A DNA stretch of 64,000 nt, taken from positions 202,301,481 to 202,365,480 of the forward strand of contig NC_084798.1 in assembly GCF_963169125.1 (NCBI RefSeq), read 5' to 3'. Under the pieces are notes generated by a model. It saw only the letters and a program-made list of their open reading frames with translations, was not told the origin of the DNA and searched no databases. Within the stretch, counting starts at the first letter, position 1, and each line of letters starts with the position of its first letter. Shown here piece by piece: positions 34,083-46,102 of the stretch. A program made the translations under genes and the position numbers. Source of the stretch: Humulus lupulus (Eukaryota > Streptophyta > Magnoliopsida > Rosales > Cannabaceae).

Positions 34083-36985
34083 TCATGACTTTCCCTTCAT
34101 GGAAATGCTATAGCATTCCCTGGCCGCGAGCTGATCACGTCGGGCCGTGCATATCCCTGTGGAGGAGGGGAATTTGACTACGAGGTGGCAAATGGAGGTT
34201 ACGGCCTCAAATGCTATCAACGTAGGTCGGCCTAGAATAGCGTTGTAGGAGGCGGGACAATCGATGACCACGAATTCGAGGAGTTCAGAGAAAATCTGAG
34301 GCCCCTCTCCCAAGGTAATTACCAGCTCGATTGTCCCTATCGCCGCTGACCCTTCTCGAGAAAACCCGTACAGCATCATGGAGGTGGCCTTCAACTCGAT
34401 GACAGATAGCCCCATCTTCTCCAGCGTAGACCGGAATAGCAGGTTCACCAAACTCCCATTATCGACCAGTATCTTCCTAACTCTCTGGTTGGCGAGCTGG
34501 GCGGTTATGACCAGAGGATCGTTATGGGGGAACTGGATGTGACTAGCATCCTCCTCGGTAAAGATGACCGGTTGCCTCTCCAATCGTTGCTGTTTGGGTA
34601 GATGCTGCTCCGGGACGAATTCCACCCCGTTATGAGCCTTCAATTCATTGACATATCTCTTCTGGGCACCTCTGCTCGTGCCGGCCAAATGGGGGCCACC
34701 GAAGATTGTGGATATCTCTCCTCCTACCACAGGTGGAGGGGTATCCTGATTTATCCAGGGCCCTGGCTGATTCACCGGAGCTTCTGGGGCCGGCTGACTG
34801 GTGGGAACTCTGTTCCGCGCGTACTGAGCCAAAGGTCCGGCTCTGATGAGTGTCTCGATCTCATCCTTTAAATGCCTACAATCATTAGTGTTGTGGCCAA
34901 TGTCGTTGTGGAATCGACAGAACTTGGAAGGATCCCGCTTGGCCTTCTGGTGCTTCAAAGGCTCTGGTTTCTTCCAGGGGAGGCGAGCAGAGTTGGCTAG
35001 GAAAATGTGTTCCCTAGTGTTTGTGAGCTCGGTATAAGTCGCGTAGACTAGCTTAAATTTTTCCACGGGCTTGTTCTTCTTTGGACCGTGTTGGCCGCTC
35101 TCGCTCCTCCATTTTCTCTTGCCTCCACCCACTTGGTTATTCTGTGTAACGGTTTGAGTCATTTTCATGACATCCGTTCCCACTCCAATAGGCTGATCAG
35201 GGGCTTGGTTGGTTTCCGCGACCGATGCTCGTGCCTCTTCCAGGTTTATCCATCCCTGGGCCTTGTTCAGGAATTCATCCACGGTGCTGACACATTTTCT
35301 CTGTATCTCTTTCCATAGTCCGCCTCCAACAAGGATTTCAGTCCTCAAGGCCATAAGCTTTGAACTATCATCTGAGTCCCTAGCTCGTGCCACGACATTT
35401 GCGAACCTACTCAAGTAAGCTTTCAAGGGTTCCTCAGGCTGCTGCTTCACGTTTGCCAGGGTGCCGGCTTTGATGCAGGCAGCTTGAGAAGCTCGGAATG
35501 CCCTCTTGAAGTCAGCAGAAAAGGTTTTCCACGAGCTGATGGACTGCTTTTTACACTGCTTGAACCATTGCTTGGCCGGCCCAGTCAAGGTGGAAGGAAA
35601 TATCAAACATCTTAGCTCGAGGCCGATGTTGTGGGCCATCATCAGGGTGTTGAACATACCCAAATGATCTGATGGGTCTCTGTCTCCATCGAACTTGGAT
35701 AAGTGGGGCATCTGAAAAACCCGGTGGATACGTCGTGGCTGCTATGCTGGGGGCGAAGAGCTCGAGTTCGTCCATCAAGTCGTACTCGTCTTTTTCCTTT
35801 TCCGACAAAAGCTTTTTCATCAGCTCCTCCATCTGAGCTAAACGCTCTAGGGTTTGGTCTTTACTTCCTTGGTTGTTTTGGGGCTGTTCAACAACTCTAG
35901 TTCCATTGTAAGCGTTAGACGGGCTATTGTCCCTCCAAGCTTGAGCTTGGTTAGGTGGGACACTCCCACTGTCACAAACTTCCGAAAGACCATCCCCTCG
36001 GCGAGCATGATTACCATTTCCAACCGGATCTCCCCTTTGTGAGTTGAGGCGATCTCAAAGGTCGGCCCTCGAGGTGGCCCAAGGGCTTTGCGTTGAACTC
36101 AAGCGATTGTGCAGGTCTTCATCGGACCTGCCACTTCGGTGGCTCCCGGTCTAGTAACTCCCATTTGAAAAGCTCGAAGCCCGCTGCTGAGGGTGAGGAT
36201 TCAGGACTTCCCCGCACGCTCGGCTGCGATGGGAAGGACCGATAGAAGGAGGATTTCTCCTGCTGCTCCCATGAGCCGGAATGTCCCAGACTGGACGGGG
36301 AGGAGATGGGTATCTTATTGGTGATGGGGGATGCCTAACTGGTGATACGATCCTAGTCTCGTCCGGGCGGATCAAGTTAGGTCGCGGCCGCTCCACTCTA
36401 CCATCCCCCGCATCCTGCGCTCGGCGATCTGATCGTGGTGTAGGATGGCTGGTCGGAGCAGGCTGTCTTTGCAAGCCCTCCCCGGATCTCCTCCGCGAGC
36501 TGCCTCGGGCCCTTCTGGGTGCGTTCGATGGGGGAATCGAGCAAGGAGTTGAGGTTCGGACTGATCGGCTAAATTGTTGATTGGCCCTAGGACACTCCTC
36601 AAACACAATTTCCTGGTGGTGGTGTGACGTGGGGGTAGAACTTGGAGTCGAGGCTCTGACTGATCGGCTGGGCTTGGACTGGTTATCCCAGCGGGACTTA
36701 TGAGTCCCACTTTGCCTCTTTCCGACGTTAGCGTTGGTTGTAAGAGGGGGTAACCGGGCCAAGACTTCTTTGATTTGCTTGTTTGCTCTTGACAGCTGAC
36801 TCCTCAACTGTATGTTCTCCATATCTATCGCCGTTAGGAAATTTGGGTTCGGATTTGGCGGCCGAGGTGCCGAACTCCCAGTGTCGCCCTGACCCATAGG
36901 CTGCTTTCCCGGTCGCTGTTGAACCTCGGGGTTTTGCTCATAAGATATGGCGACATGGTGGGCCTCCTGCCCATCATGTTGGTCT
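34083..36985 (-). pseudogene. gag and protease of Tat element 2
   Basis: A long open stretch (35711-34083, 542 codons) holds the core Gag domain (KFDGDRDPSDHLGMF, LTGPAKQWFKQ, LSRFANVVARARDSDD), the zinc-knuckle-like segment (FCRFHNDIGHNTNDCRHL) and a fused protease (KILVDNGSLVNLL, YGFSREGSAAI, YNAILGRPTL). The N-terminal half, about 36985-35720, is basic and rich in R, P and S, and includes MENIQLRSQLSRANKQIKEV. It joins the core through a frameshift near 35700. In the protease DNGSL replaces DNGSS, so the position after the catalytic loop is altered. Confidence 0.85.
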
Positions 36986-37030
36986 GCCTCATTACCATCT
37001 CTCGAACGAGTAAGCACCAATCTAATTTCT

Positions 37031-37048
37031 CTCAATGAAAGCACCAAA
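37031..37048 (-). promoter_or_regulatory. Candidate primer binding site of Tat element 2
   Basis: Identical to the site in element 1: TTTGGTGCTTTCATTGAG on the - strand, one base from the LTR. Confidence 0.6.
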
Positions 37049-37049
37049 C

Positions 37050-37824
37050 TGTTGACGCGGTTCTTCGCCAACAGATAATTATATGAATAAACAGGATGGA
37101 TTAGTGCTAAACAGTGAATCGTAATATGAAAATAACTTAATTCTAAACTAGCAAAAGTTAGTATCGTGGGAAAGTTATCGCTCATTTCTTTTTCGGTGGT
37201 TCGAAGGTTAAAATCCCTCTAGTCCACCAGTCGATATTATTGATATCTCTTGATTATTTCTTACAGATTGTTTCTTTACAAAAAATATGCCAACCCCTTG
37301 CAACACCCAGGGTCTTGGTATTTATAGGGAGAGGATACCTGGGTTAGTAAAGGGGGTCATCCCGTGACCTTCTTACCCATCATGTCATCTCTGTGACACT
37401 GATGATTAATTCCTAAAACCTTACAGTGAGGTGTGGTCTAATCAATAAGTAAGGGGGGATAATGGGCCGCATGGCCCAAACCAGGCGTGGGGGGTCTGAA
37501 TACGCATGTTTATACTGCGTGTCCGAGAATTCAGGAATGGAATAGACACGTGATCTCTGATATGTGCACGTTTACATTGCGTGGTTGTCTTTACAAGGAT
37601 TCAGGTGTCAAATCTACGCCGCATCTCAAGCTTGATGTAGTGCCAACTCGTGATATCCATATTGCTGACTCGCTGCCTTTGAGTAGACTGCTAACTCTCT
37701 AATCAGCTCGTGCTGGAGAGGTGGAAACTCGTTAGAGCAGCTCCGGGTGGACGATTTACACGTGGTGGACTGAATTATGCCATTTTTCAGCTCGCCAAAA
37801 ACTTGCAGATATTTAGGGCGTACA
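37050..37824 (-). repeat. 5' LTR of Tat element 2
   Basis: 775 bp, ends GTCAACA (- strand) at 37050. The partner is at 23465-24238. Confidence 0.9.
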
Positions 37825-37829
37825 AACTC

Positions 37830-37953
37830 TCTACAAGCCAACTCCATAACTATATGGGAGGATCTTGCTCAAAAGTTCCTTTCCAAATTTTTCTCTCTAG
37901 CAAAGGCAGCCAAGTTAAGGGGAGAAATTAATAAAATCTGTCAGATAGAGGGG
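37830..37953 (+). pseudogene. gag of the base Athila element, middle piece
   Basis: About 40 codons continue the Gag domain cut at 23464: LQANSITIWEDLAQKF, then the segment ending in CQIEG. A one-base shift relative to the N-terminal frame is needed. The piece is bounded by Tat element 2 on the left and an Athila-type LTR on the right. Confidence 0.8.
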
Positions 37954-39180
37954 TGATAACTCTATATTTTAGAGTTATTAATTGAGCTCTTGGACTTAAA
38001 TATCTTAGTGAAGTAGAGTGTTTGTGTTACTAATGTGTGGTTTTAGTCATTTTGTCTTTTGATTTTGTTTGTGAATTTCATTTTAATCAATGATAAATCT
38101 TGTTGGAAAATAATTAGATTATGAACTAATAAAATGTGACATCTATTTTGAAGGTCAAAAAGAAAGGATGCATGGAAAGCTTGGTGGAAATTGTGTAAAG
38201 AAAGTATCTTGGAGCTGAAATCCTGATACTTTGCTGTAACATCACTTCAACTTTGTTGCAGCAAAGTGTACACAGTCAGCAACTTAAGTCATTCATGCAT
38301 ACTTGGCAAGTCATTAAATGAGATGGAATGACATGATGAGATGGATGATGAGGTGGAAAAAGAGCTGATATTTTTAGGGAAAAATGTGGTCCCCACGTAG
38401 AGAGAGAGAAGATGGTTTATACCCATTTTTGGAGCCCTAAGAAGTGGCAGCAACCGCCTAAGACCATTGAAGACCATTTTCTGAAACTTTTGAAGAAAAA
38501 AACACCAAGGAGAAAGAGGAAAACATGGGAGAAGAGAAAGAAGAAGAGGAAGAGGAGGAGAACTCTCTACCATTTGAGGCTAGATTTTCTTAATCTTTTT
38601 CCTATTTTGAGTTTGCATTTCTTTTCCCTTCTTGAACTCATGGAAATAATGATGTTGAATGTTTATGGTTATTTGTTTATTTTGGTTATGAACTAACTCT
38701 TTTGAAACTAGGGATATTAATGAACCCTAATTTGTAGTGAACCCTTAAGTTGTTAATTTAAATTTACGCTATGTTGCTCTTGTTCAATTAAGCTATGTTT
38801 ATTGTTAATTCTTGCTTGAGATTGATCAACTTTAGTGAGATACAAGCTAATATTAATTCCGAAAGGGTTGAAAATAGTGGATATGCTTAATTGATGTATG
38901 TTAATAACTATGTTGTTAATTAGTGAATATTATAGGAATATTGTATTCACCATGCGAACATATAAGATTAATGCTTAAATTGTGTTCTTGAAATTGGATT
39001 AGCATAGGAATATGTGTATCTAATTGTGAGAACTTTAGCATGTGCATTTGGAAAGATGACATGTGCAATTGTTATAGAATCTTGGTTACAAGAGTAACTT
39101 TGCTGGAGCATTAGGGGTGAACTACAAATTAGGGGGAATTGATACTCCTAGCTATTTCATCATTCATTTGACAAGTGACT

Positions 39181-41750
39181 TGTAATGCCCCAACTCCTGG
39201 GACCGTTATGGTGTGTCTTGTAAACAGTGCTAAACTCGCTAATCGAGTCATTTGGCCAAAATCGTGCAACTAAGTATGATTAGCGGTTTAGGGATTAAAC
39301 ATTTTGGTTAAGGTGTAACGTTTCACTAGAACGTTTAATATATATATATATATTGGGATCCCAAAAATATAATTTCAGAGTTTATTACAAAAAATATTTA
39401 CAACAGGCCGTTCTAAGCGGCAAAAGAGGGTTCAACCCTAGTTCCACTTTAAACCTCGGCCATGGCGGACGAGCAGCTGCATATGTACACATCATCACCT
39501 AAGCTCTCCAACTCAAGGATGGTCTAGCTTCCTCTTGTCTTTACCTGCACCACATAGCACCCGTGAGCCGAAGCCCAGCAAGAAAACATCACACTATACA
39601 TAAGCATTATCAAATGATTATCATTATAATCACACTGAGCGTAAAACTTTCAAACCAGTGAATGAGCATCACATGATTCAAGAGGGAGAGTGGCTGCTAG
39701 GTAAGCCACTAGCCTCCAAGTGCTTATTTCATTCATCGACCCTCGAGGTCGGTCTAGCATTAATGCTCTTTGAGTCATTCAATGCTGATGGTCGATTAGA
39801 TCTAATCTCTGTTGGCTTGCGTGATCCACGCTATGGCCGTTCTGACTAATGAGTCAGCGCTATATGACCAATGTCCAGTATCACTGCCGAACTTGACTAA
39901 TTAGTCACAGCTTCACAGCTGATACTAACACCTTTGCCAATTCTGACTGACGAGTCAGTGCAACGTGACCAGTGCTCAGTACCACTGCCGAACTTGACTA
40001 ATAAGTCACAGCTTCACAGCCGATACTAACACCTTTGCCAAATCTGACTAATTAGTCAGTACCATGCACAAGTAAGCAATGCTATCAATATGTATCATAT
40101 GCCAGTTATCCAAGAATAGGGCATTCAGCATGCTTACTAAACAGTTGCTAGCATAATCATGATCATGCACAAACCCAGAGACTCAAGCTCTGGCCAATCT
40201 CATATTCATCATTCATGGCATGCCCTAATCATATGTTTCTTGTGCATCACATGCATCCCACTTAAACATCCAGTATGCCTCAATAATAATCATATGCAAA
40301 TGGGCAAGATTGCCAGGCATTCATTATGCTATCAATGTTTACATTTAAACATCCAACATGCATCAATCATAGCCATGCATGTCACATATGGGTGTAGTTT
40401 TCTTACCTTGGGTTCGAGCGAGAATTAATAAAAGAAACGACCTTTGAGAACGATCAACTTTAAGTCCTTTAGCGGTCACCTAGTCATAACCAAACATAAG
40501 GTAACATCAATAAAAATGATCAACTTAAGTTCCCAAATCAATATCTAGCCTCCGGGACATCAATCCCCACTTAACCGGGTACTAGGTACAACCCCGAGGC
40601 TTAAGGCTTGAATTCCCAAGCTAAAAACCCCTTCCTTGGCAAAAATGACCTTAAGGGCCACGGCCCACCCCTCAAACAGAGGCGCCCAAACCCAGCTTAC
40701 TCCAAGGGCTGCGGCTCTCCTTGACCATGCCGCGGCGCAACCTCCAGTTCAGCCAAAATGACAACTCGCACACCAGATTTCTCCCCTGCATTTTCCCTTA
40801 GAACCAGCCCCTCAAACCTGTCTCAAATCACAACCTAACACCCAATTCAACCACCAAATATCCCCTACAACTCACCCTCATCAAAACCCAAAGTAAACAT
40901 CACCCAAACCTCCATTAATTCAAACTTTCTACAAGTGATTCACAAGTCAAAAGCTAAAACTCAAAACAGAGTATGAACCAGAAATTAATGGTAGAAACTT
41001 ACCCTAAACACGATTTGAATCCTTCCCAAAGGCTGAACTCAAGCTAAACCTCCCCAAGCTTGACGCCCTAGCTAGCTTCCTCAAGATAGGCTCTCAAAAC
41101 TTAAAGAAGAGGGTGAAGGAGGACTTGTACGGGAAGGAAGGGAGAAAGAGAGGATAGGCTATGTTTTAATATCAATCCACAACCTTCCAAAATTCCTAAG
41201 GCTGATATAAATCTTTAAGGTCAAAAGACCATAATGCCCCTAGGCCAATTAAATCCCTCTAAAAGCTTCCAAGGGTAAAACCGTCATTTCCCGCCTATCT
41301 CGTTAATTATAATTAACGCTCTCTAATCCCCGCTATTCTCAATATTCCCAAATACCAATAAATCATATCCCATTACCCTTTAATTCTCGGTAATGCTCTA
41401 ATCATTAAATTCACCCCGAGACCCAAACTTAAACTCGTTATGACTAGACCGAACACTTACATCTCATGATCGTCTCATGTCGAAAAGCTCGAACCAATCC
41501 ACCTTATAATGTGGCTATAATTATAATTCACCCATATGCATAAAATTACACAATCACGCCCCCAACGGCTAAATTACCAAAATGCCTTTGCATTTAAAAT
41601 ATAAGCCCATATGCATGCATCCACCATCATATAATAATATAATTCACATAAACGTGCATATACTCATTAAATATCATAATAAATCAATTATGGCCCTCTC
41701 GGCCTCCTAATCAAGGTCCTAAACCTTATTAGAAAATTTGGGGCATTACA
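39181..41750 (-). mobile_element. Solo LTR, TGTAAYG family, copy 2 (TSD TGACT)
   Basis: On the + strand it reads TGTAATGCCCC...GGGCATTACA, with TGACT at 39176-39180 and 41751-41755. 2570 bp. On the - strand it shares the start block 'tctaataaggtttaggaccttgattag', GC-rich words (40690-40735), a palindrome array (39843-40057, with a roughly 101-bp tandem period) and the conserved 3' block near 39540. Confidence 0.9.
39843..40057. repeat. Palindrome array in TGTAAYG copy 2
   Basis: Five short palindromes, TGACTAATGAGTCA, TTGACTAATTAGTCAC, CTGACTGACGAGTCAG, TTGACTAATAAGTCAC and CTGACTAATTAGTCAG, lie about 50 bases apart. The spacers alternate so that the whole repeats about every 101 bp. Confidence 0.8.
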
Positions 41751-41982
41751 TGACTATTCATTGGTTAGTTAATTTGCTCATTTTATTTTTCTAAAGTAGT
41801 TTGCAAATTATTAATTACTCACATAAATTCAAAGTGTTTGCAACCCAAATTGTTAGAGTTGATTTTTATAATATGTAGCTTAAAGCAGTCATTGAGGAGA
41901 CGATAAAATTACTAACTATTTTATTACTTGTGAGACGATTAAGTACACTTGCATATCCTAAAAGAAACAAAAAAAAACCGCA

Positions 41983-42588
41983 ATAAGAGGGAATCATTGT
42001 ATGATGCATGGGAGAGATTCAAGGAGTTGTTAAGGAAGTGCCCTCATCATGGTATAAAGAAGTGGATGTTAGTCCACAATTTTTATAATGGTTTATGCGG
42101 TACTACTCGCACCATTATTGATGCTGCAACAAGGGTGCTTTCATGAGCAAAAGTGCAAATGAGACTTATAAATTGCTAGAAGAAATGACCATGACTAACT
42201 ATTAGTGGCCCAATGAACGGGAAAGGAATAAAAAGGTAGCTGGAATACATGAGCTGGATGCTATTACCGCTCCCACTGTCTAAGTGGTTTTCCTCACCAA
42301 GCAGTTCCAACAGAACTCTATTACAACTCAAGCCATGCAAGTCCAAGATATATGCAATAATTGTGGTGGTCCTCACCAATTTGAGCAGTGAATAGCAGCA
42401 AAGTAAAATAACACCATCCCAATTGAGCAAGTAAACATGATGGGTGATTTCAATAGGCAAGCCAACAATCATTTCTCCAATTCATTTAATCCAGGGTGGA
42501 GAAATCACCGCAATTTTTCATAAAGAAATTATCAGGGCCAGCAACCTCAATTCAAACCTCAGTCTCAGTAGCTCATGCCTCAACCTCC
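41983..42588 (+). pseudogene. gag of the base Athila element, zinc-knuckle piece
   Basis: From 41991 the frame reads ESLYDAWERFKELLRKCPHHG, a hallmark of Athila Gag, followed by MLVHNFYNGL. A frameshift near 42140 leads to a segment with the zinc knuckle CNNCGGPHQFEQ, in which a stop replaces the last cysteine (near 42390), then GWRNHRNF. Several more stops follow. The piece is cut at 42588 by a solo LTR with a CCTCC duplication. Confidence 0.85.
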
Positions 42589-43625
42589 TGTTATATTATT
42601 TTATAATATAATATAATGTAATATTATATTATTTTATAATATAATATTTTAGATTAAATAAATGTGACATAGAGTGTCACATATTGTAACATATAATAGA
42701 GAGTTACATTATTTGGATATATGTAAAATATCCAAACATGTAACATATTTTGTGTTACAAATTCATCACAAATTTGTAACTACTAAATATCACCAATTAT
42801 TGTGTAGATTTGTTGTTACACAATATTGAGATGAATTTCTTAAAGCCATATGAGAAATGGCTGATAGAGACGTGATTTTAACTCCCATATTGTGTATGGA
42901 AGTTACAAAATCAAGTGGGAATAAATTGGAACGTTTTGGAAAAAACTTAAAAAATTAGTTGCTGAAACTGACCAAGGGCCGCGGCTCTTGAAACAAGCGT
43001 CGCGGCGCTAGTGGCTGACAGATTCATACTAATTCGGTTTTTATCCAATTTTGAACGTTTCCAACAGCCAAGTAACTCCCAAATCTCTATTTTAATTCCA
43101 TAAAACACTCAATTAATCATTGGTAACAGCCATGGGGGTTGGTGGAATTTGAAATTCAAAGGGTGTCTCTAAACTCTATAAATAGGAGCCTAATGCTCAC
43201 TTGTAAGACACACCATTTTTCATCCACAAAGCACTTGGCTGAAAAATACACCAAAAGGCTTGATAATTCCATAGAGCTATTTCCTAGAGAGATCCCTTAG
43301 TGCTTAGAGAATAGGGGGAAATAAGCTTTTGGACAAAGGTCTTGAACCTTGTTCAAGTTGGTGAGCCCCACTACTCTACACTTTGGTTGTGTGAGAGTTT
43401 GTTTGTGTTTTCTTCTTTTTGTTCCTCTTGTTCAACTTATTTACTTGTATTATTATAGTATTGAGTTTGTAATCTTCTTCTTCTACATCTTTTTATTTAC
43501 TTGTATTTGAGCAATTGAGTTGTAATACTTATTTAATCAATATTATCTTGTCCATTGTATTTTTGCATAGAGTTGTATTTGATTTTTCCATAATTCCATT
43601 GAGCAATAATATATATTTTCTAACA
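42589..43625 (+). mobile_element. Solo LTR, TGTTATATTA family, copy 4 (TSD CCTCC)
   Basis: It starts TGTTATATTATTTTATAATA, ends TTCTAACA and has CCTCC on both sides (42584-42588, 43626-43630). 1037 bp. GC-rich words lie at 42965-43010 and a TATA box 'aactctataaatag' near 43170. Confidence 0.95.
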
Positions 43626-44385
43626 CCTCCATCATCACCACCTAGGCCGCCAGTTCTAGAAGAGAAGCCAATTGAGTTACAAGTTGTAGTGTTGACCCTA
43701 ACCAACTCCCAATCTCATTTTATGACTGAAACCCGGTCATCCATTAGAAATCTCGAAATGCAAGTGGGTCAATTGGAAAATATGTTACAAAGTAGACCTC
43801 AAGGAAATTTGCCAAGTAATACTGAGGTGAATCCTAAGGAGCAATGCAATACAATCTCTTTGAGGAGCGGTAAGGAGTTGGAAGAGCCAGTTGAGAAGTC
43901 TAGTCTTCCACCGAAAATGAATTATGAGAAAAAGGGTAAGGTAGAAGAAAAGGTTACTGAGAACCTTGAGAAGAAGCAGTCACCAATGAATTTTGAGCAC
44001 CATATAAAAATTCCATATCCACAAAGGCTTCGCAAAAACAATCTTAACAAGCAGTTTGCTAAATTTTTAAAAGTCTTCTGGAAGCTTCACATAAATAGTC
44101 CATTTGCTTAGGCACTTGAGCAGGTGCCAACTTACCTTAAATTATTGAAGGAAATTTTATCAAAGAAAAGGAAGTTGGAGGAATACAAGATAGTTGCACT
44201 TACTTAGGAGTGCAGTGCAATATTGCAAAAGAAATTACCGCCAAAGCTTAAAGATCCTAGTAGTTTCACTATTTCATGCTCTATAGGGGGCTTAGTGGTG
44301 ACAAAGGCTTTATGTGATTTAGGGGCTAGTGTGAATCTAATGCCTCTATCGATCTTCCGCAAGTTGAGATTGGGAGAAGCTTGCC
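43626..44385 (+). pseudogene. gag C-terminus and start of protease of the base Athila element
   Basis: The open frame to 44111 encodes the Gag tail: SSIRNLEMQVGQLENML, GNLPSNTE, NTISLRSGKELEEP, then IPYPQRLRKNNLNKQFAKF. After stops at 44109 and 44204 the aspartic protease begins: CSIGGLVVTKALCDLGASVN, with the DLGAS form of the catalytic triplet, then LMPLSIFRKLRLGEA. It is interrupted at 44385 by the solo LTR running to 56669. Confidence 0.9.
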
Positions 44386-45528
44386 TGTAACGTCCTCTAA
44401 ATCCCGGACCGTTACACTGTGTAATTGAAATAGTGCTTAACTCGCTAAACGAATCATTTGGACTTAAAACGTGTAATTGAAACTAACACCAGGTTTAGGT
44501 ACTAAAAATTTTGGTCAAAATTCAACCATTCCATTAAAAGAGGTTGAGTTCGATTCATGGGATCCCAACTGAGTTTAAAACTGTTACAGACTCAAAATGA
44601 ATACAAAAGCCAACCTAAGCGGCAAAATCAAGGTCCAACCCTAGTTCCAACGGATACCCTCGGCCATGGTGGTCTAGCAGGCTGCATATGTACACTCTGC
44701 CCTTGAAGTTCTCCAACTCATGGCTGATCCAGCTTTCCCTTGCCCTAACCTGCACCACGTAGCACCCGTGAGCCAAGGCTTAGCAAGAAAACATAAACAT
44801 GCCCACAAACAGTTAATCAATAGATTACAGAATCATACCTAACATGTCTAGCAGTAATAACCATACTCGTGCATGCATTTAATCCATTTAAGCGACCATG
44901 GAGCCACACAGGTGCCTATTTCACTACTCTATTTAGAAACGGCTATAAAGTCGACCAAGCGTGCACCACGCTCCATGTTCTGAGCGGTTATAGAGTCGTG
45001 CAAGTGTATATCATGCTTCTATATTGGCCCCACCATTATGGCCTGCGTTTTGCACGCTAATGCCATCCACGACTTATAAGCTGAGCTTCAATGTTGGCCC
45101 TTACCATTTCGGCCTGCGTTCTGCACACTAATGTCGTCCATGACTTTGATAGAGTAGTTTTTATAGTGTTTTAGAGAGTTGTTGTAGCGTCCCAAATTTT
45201 CTAATAAGGCTTAGGGCTTGATTAGTGTGCCTAGAGGGCAATAATTGATTTATTATGTTAATATGAGAATTTTTTGAGTATGTGATTAGAAATGCATGTT
45301 TATGTGGATTAAATATGCATGTGGGTCCCATTTTGCTATTAGGGGCATGTTTGTAATTTCATCCCGTTGAGGGCATAAATGTTATATTTGTGAATATTGT
45401 GATTGACACCGTGAGTGAGTGGTGATATATCTGTGATGCACAATTCGAGATAGTCCTAGGGAGAAGTTTAGCTAGAAAGTCACAACGGGGTCGAATACCT
45501 GGCTCGGGAGGAGCCTAGGGGTAATTTG

Positions 45529-46102
45529 TAGGGCTGAGCATTGGGCGGGTTGGTCGGGTTACAAGACATTTTTACCCGTCCAATGTCATAATTGGGTTAG
45601 CAAAAGTGACCCGTAACTTGCCAATTAAGAAAAAAAAAAATTTTAACCCGTCCAATAATTTGGGCGGGTTGGTCGGGTTAACTCGCCCAAACCGAAATTG
45701 TATTTTTTTTTTGCGGGTTGATCGGGTCAACCCGCCCAAACAAAAGTGGTAATTTTTTTTTTAACATTTTTGTAATTTTTTTCTTTTAAATACTAGTACT
45801 AATAGTGTGAAGTTTATATTTTTAAGCTTAAAACAATATTTTAAATTTATAGTAAAAAAATTAAAACAAAACTTAATTAATTTATATATTTATTTGAATA
45901 TATTAAAAATAATAAATTCTTAATTGGGCGGGTTGGGTTATATTGGGCGGGTTGATAATTATTTTCAACCCGCCCAATGTAACAATTGGGCGGTTTAAAT
46001 TTTGGTCGGTTTATTCGGGTTGCATTTTTTGGCGGTTTTTTCGGGTTGGTTTGGGCGGTTTATTCGGGTTGGGCGGGTTGTAAAATTTTTTGCACAGCCC
46101 TA
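45529..46102. mobile_element. hAT-type MITE with subterminal repeats (TSD GTAATTTG)
   Basis: The ends are inverted: TAGGGCTGAGCA and TGCACAGCCCTA (11 of 12 pair). The 8-bp duplication GTAATTTG is perfect (45521-45528, 46103-46110), the hAT signature. Many copies of GGGCGGGTTGG and CGGGTTGGTCGGGTT in both orientations lie near both ends, around an AT-rich core. No transposase is encoded. 574 bp. Confidence 0.92.

Larger units (their letters stand above)
23465..37824 (-). mobile_element. Tat-lineage Ty3/gypsy element 2 (TSD AACTC)
   Basis: LTRs at 23465-24238 and 37050-37824 bound a - strand internal region with the same order as Tat element 1, and AACTC duplicates at 23460-23464 and 37825-37829. 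The total is 14,360 bp, about 12.4 kb net of two solo LTRs at 25058-25844 and 27314-28467. Its LTRs (TGTACGCCC...GCGTCAACA) differ in sequence from those of element 1 but share the primer site and layout, so this is a sister family. In the first 260 aligned LTR bases about 16 differences were counted by eye (near 6%). It sits inside the Gag coding region of the base Athila element. Confidence 0.9.
37954..41982 (+). mobile_element. Athila-type solo LTR inside gag, itself interrupted
   Basis: It starts TGATAACTCTATATTTTAGAG at 37954 and ends with the Athila-like '..ttattacttgtgagacgattaagtacacttgcata' near 41955; the exact end (about 41960-41982) is uncertain because the last bases are A rich. 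Net of the insertion at 39181-41750 it is about 1.45 kb. The flanks GATAGAGGGG and ATAAGAGGG look like a decayed duplication. Gag coding resumes directly after it. The ORFs in it (38412, 38289) are not genes. Confidence 0.7.

Noticed and set aside
36151..37185. 344-codon ORF starting inside the LTR
   Set aside because: The first 45 or so codons are LTR sequence. Only the part from about 36985 downward is the gag N-terminus, so it is included in the gag entry.
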